Origin: Dendrobium chrysotoxum
Lineage: Eukaryota > Streptophyta > Magnoliopsida > Asparagales > Orchidaceae
Direction of reading: 5' to 3'
DNA length: 64,000 nucleotides
Assembly (NCBI GenBank): GCA_019925795.1
Contig: CM034311.1
Span: 46,347,374 to 46,411,373, forward strand
Shown here: positions 1-10,300 of the stretch, piece by piece
Numbering within the stretch: position 1 is the stretch's first letter
How the letters are laid out: every line of letters begins with the position of its first letter
Notes under the pieces: generated by a model
The model's database searches: none
Seen by the model: the letters and a program-made list of their open reading frames with translations, nothing else
What the model was told of the DNA's origin: nothing
Translations under genes and position numbers: made by a program

Positions 1-2718
1 TAGTTGGTTGAAGGCTTCAGGGAAGATTTAATTTGAATTTAAATATTAATGACTTGAAATTGATTTTGAATTTGATTTTAATTGTTTGTTGGATATCACC
101 TTTGTTTCACACCGAGGCCGTGAAGTTTATTTCACCTTCCTTGGGGCTAATTTAATAGCCTCGTAGGCCTGGGTTACCCAGTGGTACCCGATATCATTAA
201 ATGATTTGAGTTTGATTTAAGGTTTAAAGGTTGATTAAATTTTAATTAGAATTGGTTGATTGCTGGTTTTAATGTTGATTTAAGATTTTCTGGAATTTTT
301 AACAATTTATTGAATTTTGATATTTTTGGATTATTTTAATGATTTAATTAAAGGGTTAAAATTTGACTTTTTGATTTAAAGTGTTTTATGGAAATTCAAT
401 ATTTTATTAAAATATTAGACCTTAATACGATCAGTTAGACAGTAAGTACACTGAAATTGGATTTTTCTACATTTTATTATGAAAGTTTGAAGTTTTGACT
501 TGAATTTGAACTAAGTTTGACCAAAAGTTGACTTTTTCAAAATTAGTTGCTTTCTGGAAACTTAACATTTTTAATAAATATTAGAGCTTAAGATGAGTTG
601 TATGCCTTTGAGTTTGCTCAATTTGGAGTTCATTTGAATTAGTTATGAATTTTTGAAGTTTTGAGTATTTAATGAATTATTTAAATTGTTTAATTAAAGC
701 CCTTTTTGTGGTTTGAATCCAAATGATCTCCAAACTCCTTGAAATCAACTCCAAAGGTCAGGAATGACCTAAGGAGTGATTTCCAAGTGTTTGAGAAATT
801 TTTGGAATTTTTAATTATTTTTAATTAATTAAATTAATTAAATATTGAATTTCAATTGAAATTAAATTAAACTTAATTTTGAAGTCCAGTCAAGGGGCTT
901 TTATTTTTCATTGATTAAGGGTTCAATTCTGGTCAGTTTGAGGTATTATGTGTAATTTTTGGATTTAAACTTAATTTATTATATTTTCTGGAAGGTTTAA
1001 GGGCTTAATTAAGGTTCAAATTTGATTAAGCTAATTAAGGGGCTTAATGATTTCAAAATTCAGTGAAACTTTTCCTTAAGGCTGAGAGTGTCACTAAGTT
1101 TAAATGATTTGAGTTTCAAGTCAATAGGAAGTGAATCCTAATTATTGGAATTTTTCTAAGTTCTCTAAACTTAGGTCCTTAATTATTGTCCTTAATGTCA
1201 CTAGTTTTGAGTGGGTTTGAATCAAAGTTTATACTAACCCTTGATTTAACATATGCATGATAAATATATATACAAACACATTCAATCCTATGTCTAAGAG
1301 AGCCTTAAACTAAGTGGTGTGTGTATGTCCTTAAGCATGTAAAGATTTATACCAATTAAATATTCTTAATTAGACTAATGAATGATTATATCATAATCAT
1401 TCACTAGCACTCCCACATGATTTCTATTCAAGTATGTTGATCTATGTTTAAAATTTCGTAGTAGATCTCTCAACCTAAAATATTTAAGTATTTATGTATA
1501 TATTTCAAAATAATTTCAAAATATACTTAATCTATTTATAGGATTATATATAGATATAGGTTTTAAATTAAGCATACTTAAGATATGATTAGGGTGATTT
1601 TAATATCTAATTGAGAGACCTACTGATCTATTAAGATCATTTGAAAATAAGTTTCTTAATTTTTAAAATAATTGGCTTAATATTTAATTAATATTAAAAT
1701 AATTAAGTAATTAAAATAAGTTAAAATTAATCAAATTTTGATCTCTGAATTTGATTTCAAATCAAAGTGCTTAATTTTCTGAAAATTTTGATATATTATA
1801 CTTAATTTTCTGATTTAAAATGAATTTCTTATGAATTTTTGAGGTTTAAACCAATTAAAATAGATTTTTAAATAATTTTAAATTAATTAATGATTAAAAT
1901 AATTTTAAAATTATTTAATTTAAAACTTAAGAGTTTTCTGAAATTTTTAAATTATTTAAATGTATATACATACATATATATATTAATTTTCAAAAATGTT
2001 TAAATCATTAATCATTGATTAAATATTTAATTAATGGAAACATAAGATATAGTTTGAATTGATTTAATTTCAAAATTAGGATAATTTTTAAAATAATTAA
2101 TTAATGATTTGATATTAATTAATTAAACCATTGAAAATTAATTAATTGTTTATTAAAATATTTAAGATCATTTAAATAATATTAAATAATTTAATATTGA
2201 TTAAAATTTTAAAATCATTTAATATTTAACTAAAATTGTAAAATATTTAATATTAAATAAAAAAAAATTAAACAATTTAATTATTAATAAAAAAAATGAA
2301 TCATTTAATATTAATTAAAATAATAAACTATTTAATATTAATTTAAATATTAAATAATTTAACATTAATTAATATTTTTAAAAAAAAAATCATTTAATAT
2401 TAAATAATATTATAAAGTATTTAATATTAATTATTAATTAAAGTTGTACATTATTTAAATTAATTAATATTTAATGATAAATATTTAAATAAAATATTTA
2501 ATATTTAAATGTTAATTGTTAGTTTGTAATAATTAATAATTACTATTAATGTAATTTAAAAAAAAAATAATTATAAAAATTAAATTAATAATAATTCTAA
2601 ATTAAAAAATTTAATTTCTGAAATATATTAGTTTAAAATTAAAATTTAATAAAAAAAAAATAAAAAACAAATTAAAACAAAATAAAATAAAATAAAATAA
2701 TAAAAAATAAAAAAAAAA

Positions 2719-3100
2719 GGGGGGGCCACGTGGCAGCGGCTGATTAGCCGCTGCAAACCGCGGCCAATCATTGCCTGGCGGCGCAATGATTGCGCCGCCG
2801 GCAATGATTGGGGAATAGAGAAACCGCGGACGCGGTTTCACTAATCCACGTCAGCAACGGTTCTAAGCCGTCGGATCGCCCGCGTTAATGAACGGATGGC
2901 CGAGATTGAATCCCGCGGTTCTGATTTCGTAGGGAAAATCAGACGGCGGACGCTCGATCCCGCGGTTTGAACGAAGGGCTCAGATGCATCCGAACAAGAG
3001 AATTAACCGCGAGATCGAGTCTGCGGTTAATCAATACTACGGTAAGACCAAATCACGCCCGTTGATCAGAAAATCAACGGCCGGGATTCAGCTCAACTCA
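2719..3100. repeat. GC-rich island with inverted repeats inside the left LTR
   Basis: An abrupt GC-rich stretch in an AT-rich LTR, starting after an A-run with GGGGGGGCCACGTGGC (contains the G-box core CACGTG). Inverted repeats: 2733-2754 (GCAGCGGCT, loop gatt), 2764-2811 (48-bp palindrome), 2821-2838 (AAACCGCG, loop ga), 3002-3031 (ATTAACCGC arms), 3059-3080 (CCGTTGAT, loop cagaaa). The identical island occurs in the other LTR from about 23447. It could be regulatory sequence; the promoter itself could not be located. Confidence 0.7.
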
Positions 3101-4351
3101 ATCGAACTGCGAACCGAGCCCTAGAAGGCATGTTTGAGCTCGTTCTCTCGATCGGATGGGTCAAACTTCATGAAATTTGAAACCTAGACTTCCTACGTGA
3201 ACAGAAATCGTGTGGGGATCTTAAAATAGTTAAATACCAACTTAATGAAATACTAATTGAATCTAAGTGTTTAATCTAGGGTTTGAGTTTTAAGAGAAAC
3301 TAACCGTCGGATTGAAGGGATTTTGGATTCTCTGAAATTGTAGTCTGTCCACGTTTATATTTGATGAAGACCCCGCGAGCTGGTGACGTCTGGATCGAGA
3401 GTTAAATGCCTAAGATGGATTTAACTCAAGTTCGCCGGAAAGCACGCCGCCAGCAAGCCTTTGACGGTGGAGTTTTGGTCAGGAAGTATAGGGGAGTCTC
3501 TGGAGAGCTCAAGGAAGCAAGGGAGTCGGGCTGGAGAAGCTAAGGGAGTGAGAGAATGCTAGGGTTCGAATGAGGGCTCCTATTGAGGTTTTGCTCTATT
3601 CAATTATTCTCCATCTAGATGGAGGGCTGGGATTGCTTGAATATACTCCTTGATGCTTGACATGTGTCTAGGGAGTAGGTGGGAGACAGGGGAATCAAGG
3701 ACATAAGGACATTCCACGTGTAAAGGGTCCTTTGTCCTCTAGTGAGCATATAGGTTGAATAGGAACCAATTGATCTTGATCTAAAGGCTGGGGATGCCTC
3801 TAGGAAAGTTCTGGAATCCCTCCAAGCAGTTGGAGAGGATTTGGATCAATGGAAGATTAACCTAATAGGGATTTTGACCTATTTTGACCACTCCAAGGCC
3901 TTGCTTTGACTATTTGACCAGTCAAAGTTCCTTGGACTGCTGAGGTGGCAGTAAAGGAGACTTGAGGAGCTGGTTGAAATGGGTTTGGAAGTGTTGAAAG
4001 TTAAAGGACTGAGGTTTGGACACATTCATATGAATGAATGAAAGTTTGACCAAGTCAAAATAGGTTGACTTGGTTTAATCAAACCTAACTCAATTCATAT
4101 TAAGCTTAGACACATCCAACCCATAACATGAGATTGGATTAAGGGTTGGAGATGAGTTTGATAAGATTCATGTAATGGTTAGACCAAAACATAGGAGTTT
4201 GACCTAATTTAATGATTTGACTAAGTCAAAACTGGATGATTTAACTTATGAAAAAGCTAGGGAATATTCAAAACATCAAATGACATGGATTTGAGGGTTT
4301 GAATAGGTTATTTGGGTCAAATCACCTATTTGAATCCTTAATGGGCTTAAT

Positions 4352-4706
4352 GGGTCAACTGGGTTGACTTGGTCAACCAAGTTGACCCAGGGTCAGGGTT
4401 TGAACTGGAATGGTTTGAAATGATGAATGGGGTCTAGTGGAGATGGTTTCAGGGTTTAAATGGGTCATCTAGATCAAATGATCTGTTTAGGCCCTTAATG
4501 GGCCTAATGGGTCAACTAGGTTGACTTGGTCAACCAGGTTGACCCAGGGTTAGGGAATGGGTCTGACCAGTTCAGAATAACATTCTGAGTCTACTGGTGG
4601 TGGTCCCAAAGTCTGGGGAGGTCATTTGATCAAAATAACCTATTTGGGCCCTTAGTGGGCCTTTTAGGTCAACTAGGTTGACTTGGTCAACCAGGTTGAC
4701 CCAGGG
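4352..4706. repeat. Three TTGAC/GTCAA palindromic repeats in the left LTR
   Basis: Three copies about 160 bp apart (4352-4388, about 4509-4547, about 4669-4706). Each consists of nested inverted repeats of GGGTCAACT and AGTTGACCC around GGTTGAC and GTCAACC. They are embedded in about 1 kb (3870-4850) unusually dense in TTGACC/TTGACT, the W-box core bound by WRKY factors. In element orientation they lie about 0.9-1.3 kb inside U3. Confidence 0.65.
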
Positions 4707-5616
4707 ACTGGTTCTAGGTTCAATGGGTTTGGTTTGACATTTGAAACTTGCTGGAAGTGACTGCATTTGATTTGGAGGTCATTTGATCAAAGTGACTATT
4801 CACACCCCATAGGGGTATTTTAGTCATTTTGACCCCTGGTCAACTAGGGGTCAAATTGAGTCCAACAAAATGTAGTTTATTACTTAATGGGTCATAATCA
4901 AGGGTCTGGAGGTGATTGGAGGCTTTGGAGAAAGCTCCAGGGTCAAAATCCACTGGGTGATAGGTCCAGTGGCATGGACTGTAAATATTTGAAGGTTTTA
5001 CAGCTTTTGGATTTCAATTCAGTTTCTGGGGTTAGAGATCTCAGAATGAGCTCAAATTTGGAGGGTTACCTCTAGAGACATGTCACATCAGTGTGGAACT
5101 GACAGATCTTGAATCAGAGGTCATTTGATAGGGTTTTGAAATATTCAAAAATTTGCTGGAAAAGGCTTTCAGGACTTAGACCTTTGGCCTTGGATTTGAA
5201 TCTGGAAATCTGGTTTTGAATTGGATTTTGAGCTTGAATGATAGGATTTGAATTAAGTTTATATTGAATTGAAATTTGGATTGATCTAGAAGAATCCTAG
5301 GGTTTAGAATAGGTCCTAGGGTCGAAATCAGCTTAAGGGAATCCTGAGGTCTAAGAGGATCACATGATGTAGAATCAGGTAGAATCTTAGGGTCTAGAAT
5401 AGATCCTAGAGTCTGAAGTCTAGGAGAATCCTAGAATCTAGATTTGTCTTAAATTGCATTGATCTGGGGTCAGGATTGATTTGAATTTGGATTGATCTTA
5501 AAGTCTAGATTGATCTAAGATCAGATTGATCCTAGGGTTAAGATTGATCCTAAGGATTGGAAAGATCCTAAGGTGTGGATTGGTCCTACTGAGCTCATAC
5601 AAAAATGAGGTCAACA

Positions 5617-5630
5617 AATGGACCCCCAAT
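5617..5630 (-). other. Polypurine tract region before the 3' LTR
   Basis: Element-sense sequence TTGGGGGTCCATT directly precedes TGTTGACC of the 3' LTR. The five-G core is the plus-strand priming tract expected at this position. It is shorter and less pure than in many elements. Confidence 0.65.
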
Positions 5631-5749
5631 ATGTGTAATAGAATGTAGTTCTATTGCACATATTGGTGTTGACCGAATAGGATGGTCAAGTCTGGAATTT
5701 TGATCTTAAGGGGATGAAAAGTCTATCCCTGGGGAATTAAGTTTGAATT

Positions 5750-6500
5750 GATACTAGGGTAGTGCTAAGAAAAGCGTACTCTACCACTAGTGGGTCTGGT
5801 CCTAAGGGAAAGGAAGAATCTATCCCTAAAGGAGAAGGAAGTCTGGGTGATCCTATAGGAAGAACTCCTAACTATAAAGGATTGAGTATAGATTTGATTC
5901 TAAGGGAAAGGAAATCCTAACCTTAGAAAATTAAATTTGAAATGATACTAGGGTAATGCTGGGGATAGCGTACTCTACCACTAGTAGATCTAGTCCTAGG
6001 AGAAGGAAGAAAACCTATCCCTAAGGAAAAGAAGGATCTTGTCCTTACAGGAAAGAAAGCTTGATTGAGATTGATTCCAGGACGGTGCCATAGAGGACTT
6101 ACTCCATCACTAGGAAGTCTAATCCCAAGGGAAGGAAGGATAACCTACCCTAAGGAAGAGAGAACTGGATTTTGAAATTAAACCCAGGACAGTGCCATAG
6201 AGGACTTATTCCATCACTGGGGAGTTTAATCCTGAAGGAAGGGGAAAAGCCTAACCTTGAGGAGAAGGGAGTTTGATTTTGGAATTTGAAATTGATTCCA
6301 GGACGGTGCCACAGGGGACTTATTCCATCGCTGGGGAATCTAATCCTAAGGGAAGGAAGAAATGCCTACCCTAAGGAGGAGAGAATTGGATGATCGTATA
6401 GGAAAGTAGTATAGCTTCCTATAGGAGATCAGACTCAAAGATTTGAATTTGAGGCTAGAATGGTGCCACAAAGGGCGTTATCCATCACTAGTAGATCTAA
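5750..6500 (-). repeat. Six-copy module array with CTAG-bounded inverted repeats
   Basis: Variants of one module (CCAGGACGGTGCC, then GGACTTACTCCATCACTAG) start near 5751, 5951, 6083, 6183, 6294 and 6458, with spacings of about 100-200 bp. The copies fold similarly: CTAG with TAG and GCT pairs to AGC, CTA and CTAG in the first copy, while TGG and GCC pair to GGC and CCA in the last. Between modules are G/A-rich blocks of the form CCTAAGGGA with TCCCTAAGG, forming imperfect inverted repeats. The fold assignments are by eye. Confidence 0.6.
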
Positions 6501-6606
6501 TCCTAAGGAAAGAAAGCACGATGACTCACATCTGTCCTTAAGGAAAAGAAGACTGGACGATCCTGTGAGAAGGAAGCATTGTTTCGTACAGAATCGGGTC
6601 TGGAGT

Positions 6607-7085
6607 GATCGTATGTAAAGGAAACTTGCTTTACATAGAAGATCGAGTCAGGATGATCGTATATAGAGGAAACTTACTCTATATAGAGGATCAGGTCTGG
6701 AATGATCATATGTGAAGGAAACTTGCTTCACATAGAGGATCGAGTCTGGAATGATCATATACAGAGGAAACTTGCTATGTATAGAGGATCGGGTCTGGAT
6801 TAATCGTATATAGAGGAAACTTGCTCTATATAGAGGATCAGGTCTGGAATGATCATATGTGAAGGAAACTTGCTTCACATAGGGGATCGTGTCTGGAGTG
6901 ATCATGTATAGAGGAAACTTGCTCTATACAGAGGATCGGGTCTGGAATGATCATATGTGAAGGAAACTTGCTTCACATAGGGGATCGTGTCTGGAGTGAT
7001 CATGTATAGAGGAAACTTGCTCTATACAGAGGATCGAGTCAGGGTGATCGTATATAGAGGAAACTTGCTCTATATAGTGGATCGG
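6607..7085 (-). repeat. 49-bp tandem array of ten hairpins with co-varying stems
   Basis: Ten units spaced 48-49 bp, with stems starting at 6612, 6660, 6709, 6758, 6807, 6856, 6905, 6954, 7003 and 7051. Each has a 9-bp left arm, an 8-base loop GAAACTTG (GAAACTTA once) and a 9-bp right arm. Left arms are TATGTAAAG, TATATAGAG, TATGTGAAG, TATACAGAG or TGTATAGAG. The right arm is the exact reverse complement in nine units and has one mismatch in the unit at 6758. GATC flanks both sides of almost every hairpin and could extend the stem. A degenerate eleventh unit lies at 6559-6595. The period is not a multiple of three and the array is not coding. Confidence 0.92.
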
Positions 7086-7382
7086 ATTTGAATTCTGGAA
7101 TTTGATATTTGAATGATGTTTGAACTTGAATTTAAAGATGTTTGAATTTGAAACTTGATTTGACGAATTTGAATTTGAAGGGTTTTAAAACTGTGATGTA
7201 TTTCGAATTTGATTCAAATTAGTTTTAAGTTTGAAAATTTTGAATTTGAGATTTGATTTTAATTGATGTTGAATTTGATTTCGAATTTTGAATTTTGATT
7301 TTGGATTTTGAAAAATTTGGATAAAATTGAGCTGAATAGATTTAAAATTTGAAAATTTTATTGATTCGAAATTCGAGCTACA

Positions 7383-10300
7383 TCAAGCATAGTATTTTTT
7401 CAGGAATCGCCCGTTTACAGGAAGCATTGGGTGATTTCCTTTACAATCCACTAGCTGATACGAGCCTCCTTCGTAAACTGTTTCCACTACGAAGGGTCCT
7501 TCCCAGGTTGGTTCAAACTTTCCACCGAGCTTTCGGTGAGCTAAGATAGGCCTCCGAAGAACCAGGACCAAGTCGCCTACTCGGAAGGTTCTAGGTCGCA
7601 CTAACTTATCATGAGCTTGAACCATTCTGGCTTTATAGAGTTCTAGATTCTGCTGGGCTTGGAGACGACGTTCTTCAAGACCCTCAAGTTCTTCAAGTCG
7701 AAGTTGTGCATTCTGTTCTGTTGTGATTTGATTCTGGACTGCAGTTCTGAGTGAAGGGATTTGAATTTCCAGAGGGAGTACGGCCTCGGACCCATACACT
7801 AGTGCGAACGGTGTGGATTGGGTCGGGGTTCTATATGTGGTCCTGTAGGCCCACAAAGCTTCCACCAACCTCTCATCCCACTGACGTTTATTGTCATCCA
7901 GGGTCTTTTTGATGATTTGTACCAGGGTTTTGTTGAAGGCCTCAGCCAATCCATTAGCCCGTGGGTAATAGATTGTTGAGTATCTCCAATCAATACCGTG
8001 GCGACTTGCAAAGTTATTGATTTTTGTAGACTTAAAAGCGGACCCATTATCGGATATGATTCTGCGAGGCACGCCGAATCGATATACGATATGGTCACGA
8101 AAGAATTTCATTACATGATGTGATGTTACATTTCTTAGTGGTACTACTTCTGCCCACTTTGAAAAGTAATCAGTCGCTGCTAAAATGAAGCGATGGCCCC
8201 TTGAAGAAGGAGGGTCAATTGGCCCGACGATATCCGTGCCCCAACTTTCGAAGGGCCACGAGGCTATCGTAGGATGCAACACATTAGGCGGCTGATGTAA
8301 AACCACACCATGAACTTGGCATTGATGACAACATTTTGCAATTTTCATGCAATCGTCAATCATCGTAGGCCAATAATAACCAAGTCTTTTGATTTTCATT
8401 TTCATCTTAGGACCCGATTGATGAGCACCGCACAGTCCAGCATGGACTTCGTTGACGATCTTCAGGGCCTCTCGTTTGTCTAAACAACGGAGCCACATCT
8501 GATCGAACGATCGTCGGTACAACGTATCGTTGACTAGTGCATATGATAGGGCACGTTTCTTAATTTGATTGGCAAGAGACCTGTCGTGGGGAAGCTTGCC
8601 TTCTTGCAAATATTTGATTATTGGTTGTCTCCAATCTTGTTCTTCATCGACTGCTGAAGATGTAGAAAGGACCTGGGAGGATTGATTGTTGAGGTATTCC
8701 ATGTCTACAGGGGACAGGACCTGACGACCCTGAACTTCTATAGGGATGAAATCTTCTTCTGGGCAAGCAAATTCCTTTGCAAGCTTTGCTAGGGCATCCG
8801 CCGAGGAATTGCTTCCACGAGGAACCCTATACATAGTTACAATGGAAATTTTCTCGAGTAGGTGCATTGTGTATTGATGATATTTCAGGAGTTTAGGATT
8901 CAAAACCTTATAGGTCCCTGCAACTTGGTTGATCACCAGTTGAGAGTCACCATAGATCTTAATCTCTTTAATCTCCATTAGGATTGCAAGTTCCAGACCA
9001 GTTATCAAAGCTTCGTACTCAACTTCGTTGTTCGTACAAGGTTCTGATAAATGGTAGGAAAAGTGCATCATTCCCTTATCCGGTGTTATGAAAACCAGAC
9101 CGACTCCGGCTTTCCCAGGAATAGTAGATTGAGGTGTTTTGCCCCTTTGAGAGGACGCTGCACCATCAAAATACATTTCCCAAGTTTGAACATTGGATTC
9201 CTCGAAACTCATGATTTGCTCGTCAGGTAAATCATCATTTAGAGGAGATTCCGCCGGTAGCGGGTGTGCCGCAAGGAAGTCGGCGACGGCCTGCCCTTTC
9301 ACAGCACGCAGGGGAATAAAAGTGATTTCAAATTGTAACAATATCATAGACCAACGAGCCAGACGTCCTGACAACGTGGGCCGGGTCATAAGATATTGCA
9401 GGGGATTGACACTGGAAATCAGACTGACCTGATGAGAAAGCATGTAATGTCTTAGTTTTTGTGCTGCAAAGACTAAGGCAAGGCAATGTTTCTCAATTGC
9501 AGGGTATCGAATTTCCGTTGGAAGTAATCTCCGACTCAGGTAGTAGAGGGCATTCTCTTTCCCATCGTCATTGATTTGAGCTAGAAGAGCCCCAAGAGAT
9601 TCGTCAAGGGCTGCAGTGTAAAGGATTAAGGGTCTTCCCGGAATGGGGGCTGCCAAAACTGGCGGATTTGTCAGGTATTGTTTGATATTTTCGAAAGCAT
9701 TTTGACATTTCTCATCCCAAATGAATTTGGCGTCCTTTTTAGCTAGGACAGAGAATGGTTGACATCTTCCAGAAAGATTAGAAATGAATCTTCTTATATA
9801 CGCCAGCCTGCCCTGGAGGGATCTCAATTGAGTGAGACTCTTAGGAGGCGGCATATTTAAGATAGCTTCAATTTTGGCAGGATCAATTTCGATTCCACGG
9901 TGCCTGACTACGAAACCTAAGAATTTCCCTGACGTGACGCCGAAAGCGCACTTCAAGGGATTCATTTTAAGGTCGTAGCGGCGCAACCGCTCGAAAACAG
10001 TTCTTAAATCATAAAGATGAGCCTCTTTCACTCTACTCTTGACAACTAAATCGTCGATGTAACATTCGACTTGATTATGTATTAAGTCATCAAAGATATG
10101 AGTCATGGCCCGCTGGTAGGTTGCACCAGCATTTTTGAGGCCAAAGGGCATCACTTTATAACAAAAGATCCCTATAGGACTTCTGAATGCAGTGTTTCTC
10201 TCATCTTCTGGGGCCATCTTGATCTGATTATAACCAGACGAGCCAACCATAAAGGAGAAAACAACGTGCGAGGAGGCAATATCCACCATGAGTTCTGGGA

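Larger units (their letters stand above)
1..5616 (-). repeat. 3' LTR (partial) of the giant element
   Basis: Copy of 20726-26343. The element-sense start TGTTGACC lies at 5616 and the sequence runs off the window at base 1, so the last 2.5 kb (element sense) are missing. It differs from the other LTR by only about a dozen substitutions that I could spot by eye (for example A at 388 against C at 21113) plus length changes in A-runs. It is very AT-rich at 1600-2700, has a GC-rich palindrome-bearing island at about 2719-3100, and has TTGAC-rich palindromic repeats at 4352-4706. Short spurious ORFs inside it have no coding support. Confidence 0.93.
5641..7382 (-). other. 3' untranslated region between pol and the 3' LTR
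   Basis: 1.7 kb without coding potential between the pol stop and the polypurine tract. In element order: a GAATTTGA-rich AT stretch (about 7086-7370), the 49-bp hairpin array (6607-7085), then a coarser array of a CTAG/GGTGCC module (about 5750-6500). Tat/Ogre elements are known for hypervariable tandem repeats in exactly this interval (family knowledge). The 85-aa ORF called on the minus strand at 6648-6905 is an artefact of the repeats. Confidence 0.8.

Noticed and set aside
6648..6905. 85-codon minus-strand ORF with internally repeated peptide
   Set aside because: It is the 49-bp hairpin array read as protein. The period is not a multiple of three and the peptide changes frame between units, so coding is not supported.
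6559..7085. CRISPR-like look of regularly spaced repeats
   Set aside because: There are no unique spacers, the variable part is the self-complementary stem, and this is plant nuclear DNA inside a retrotransposon.
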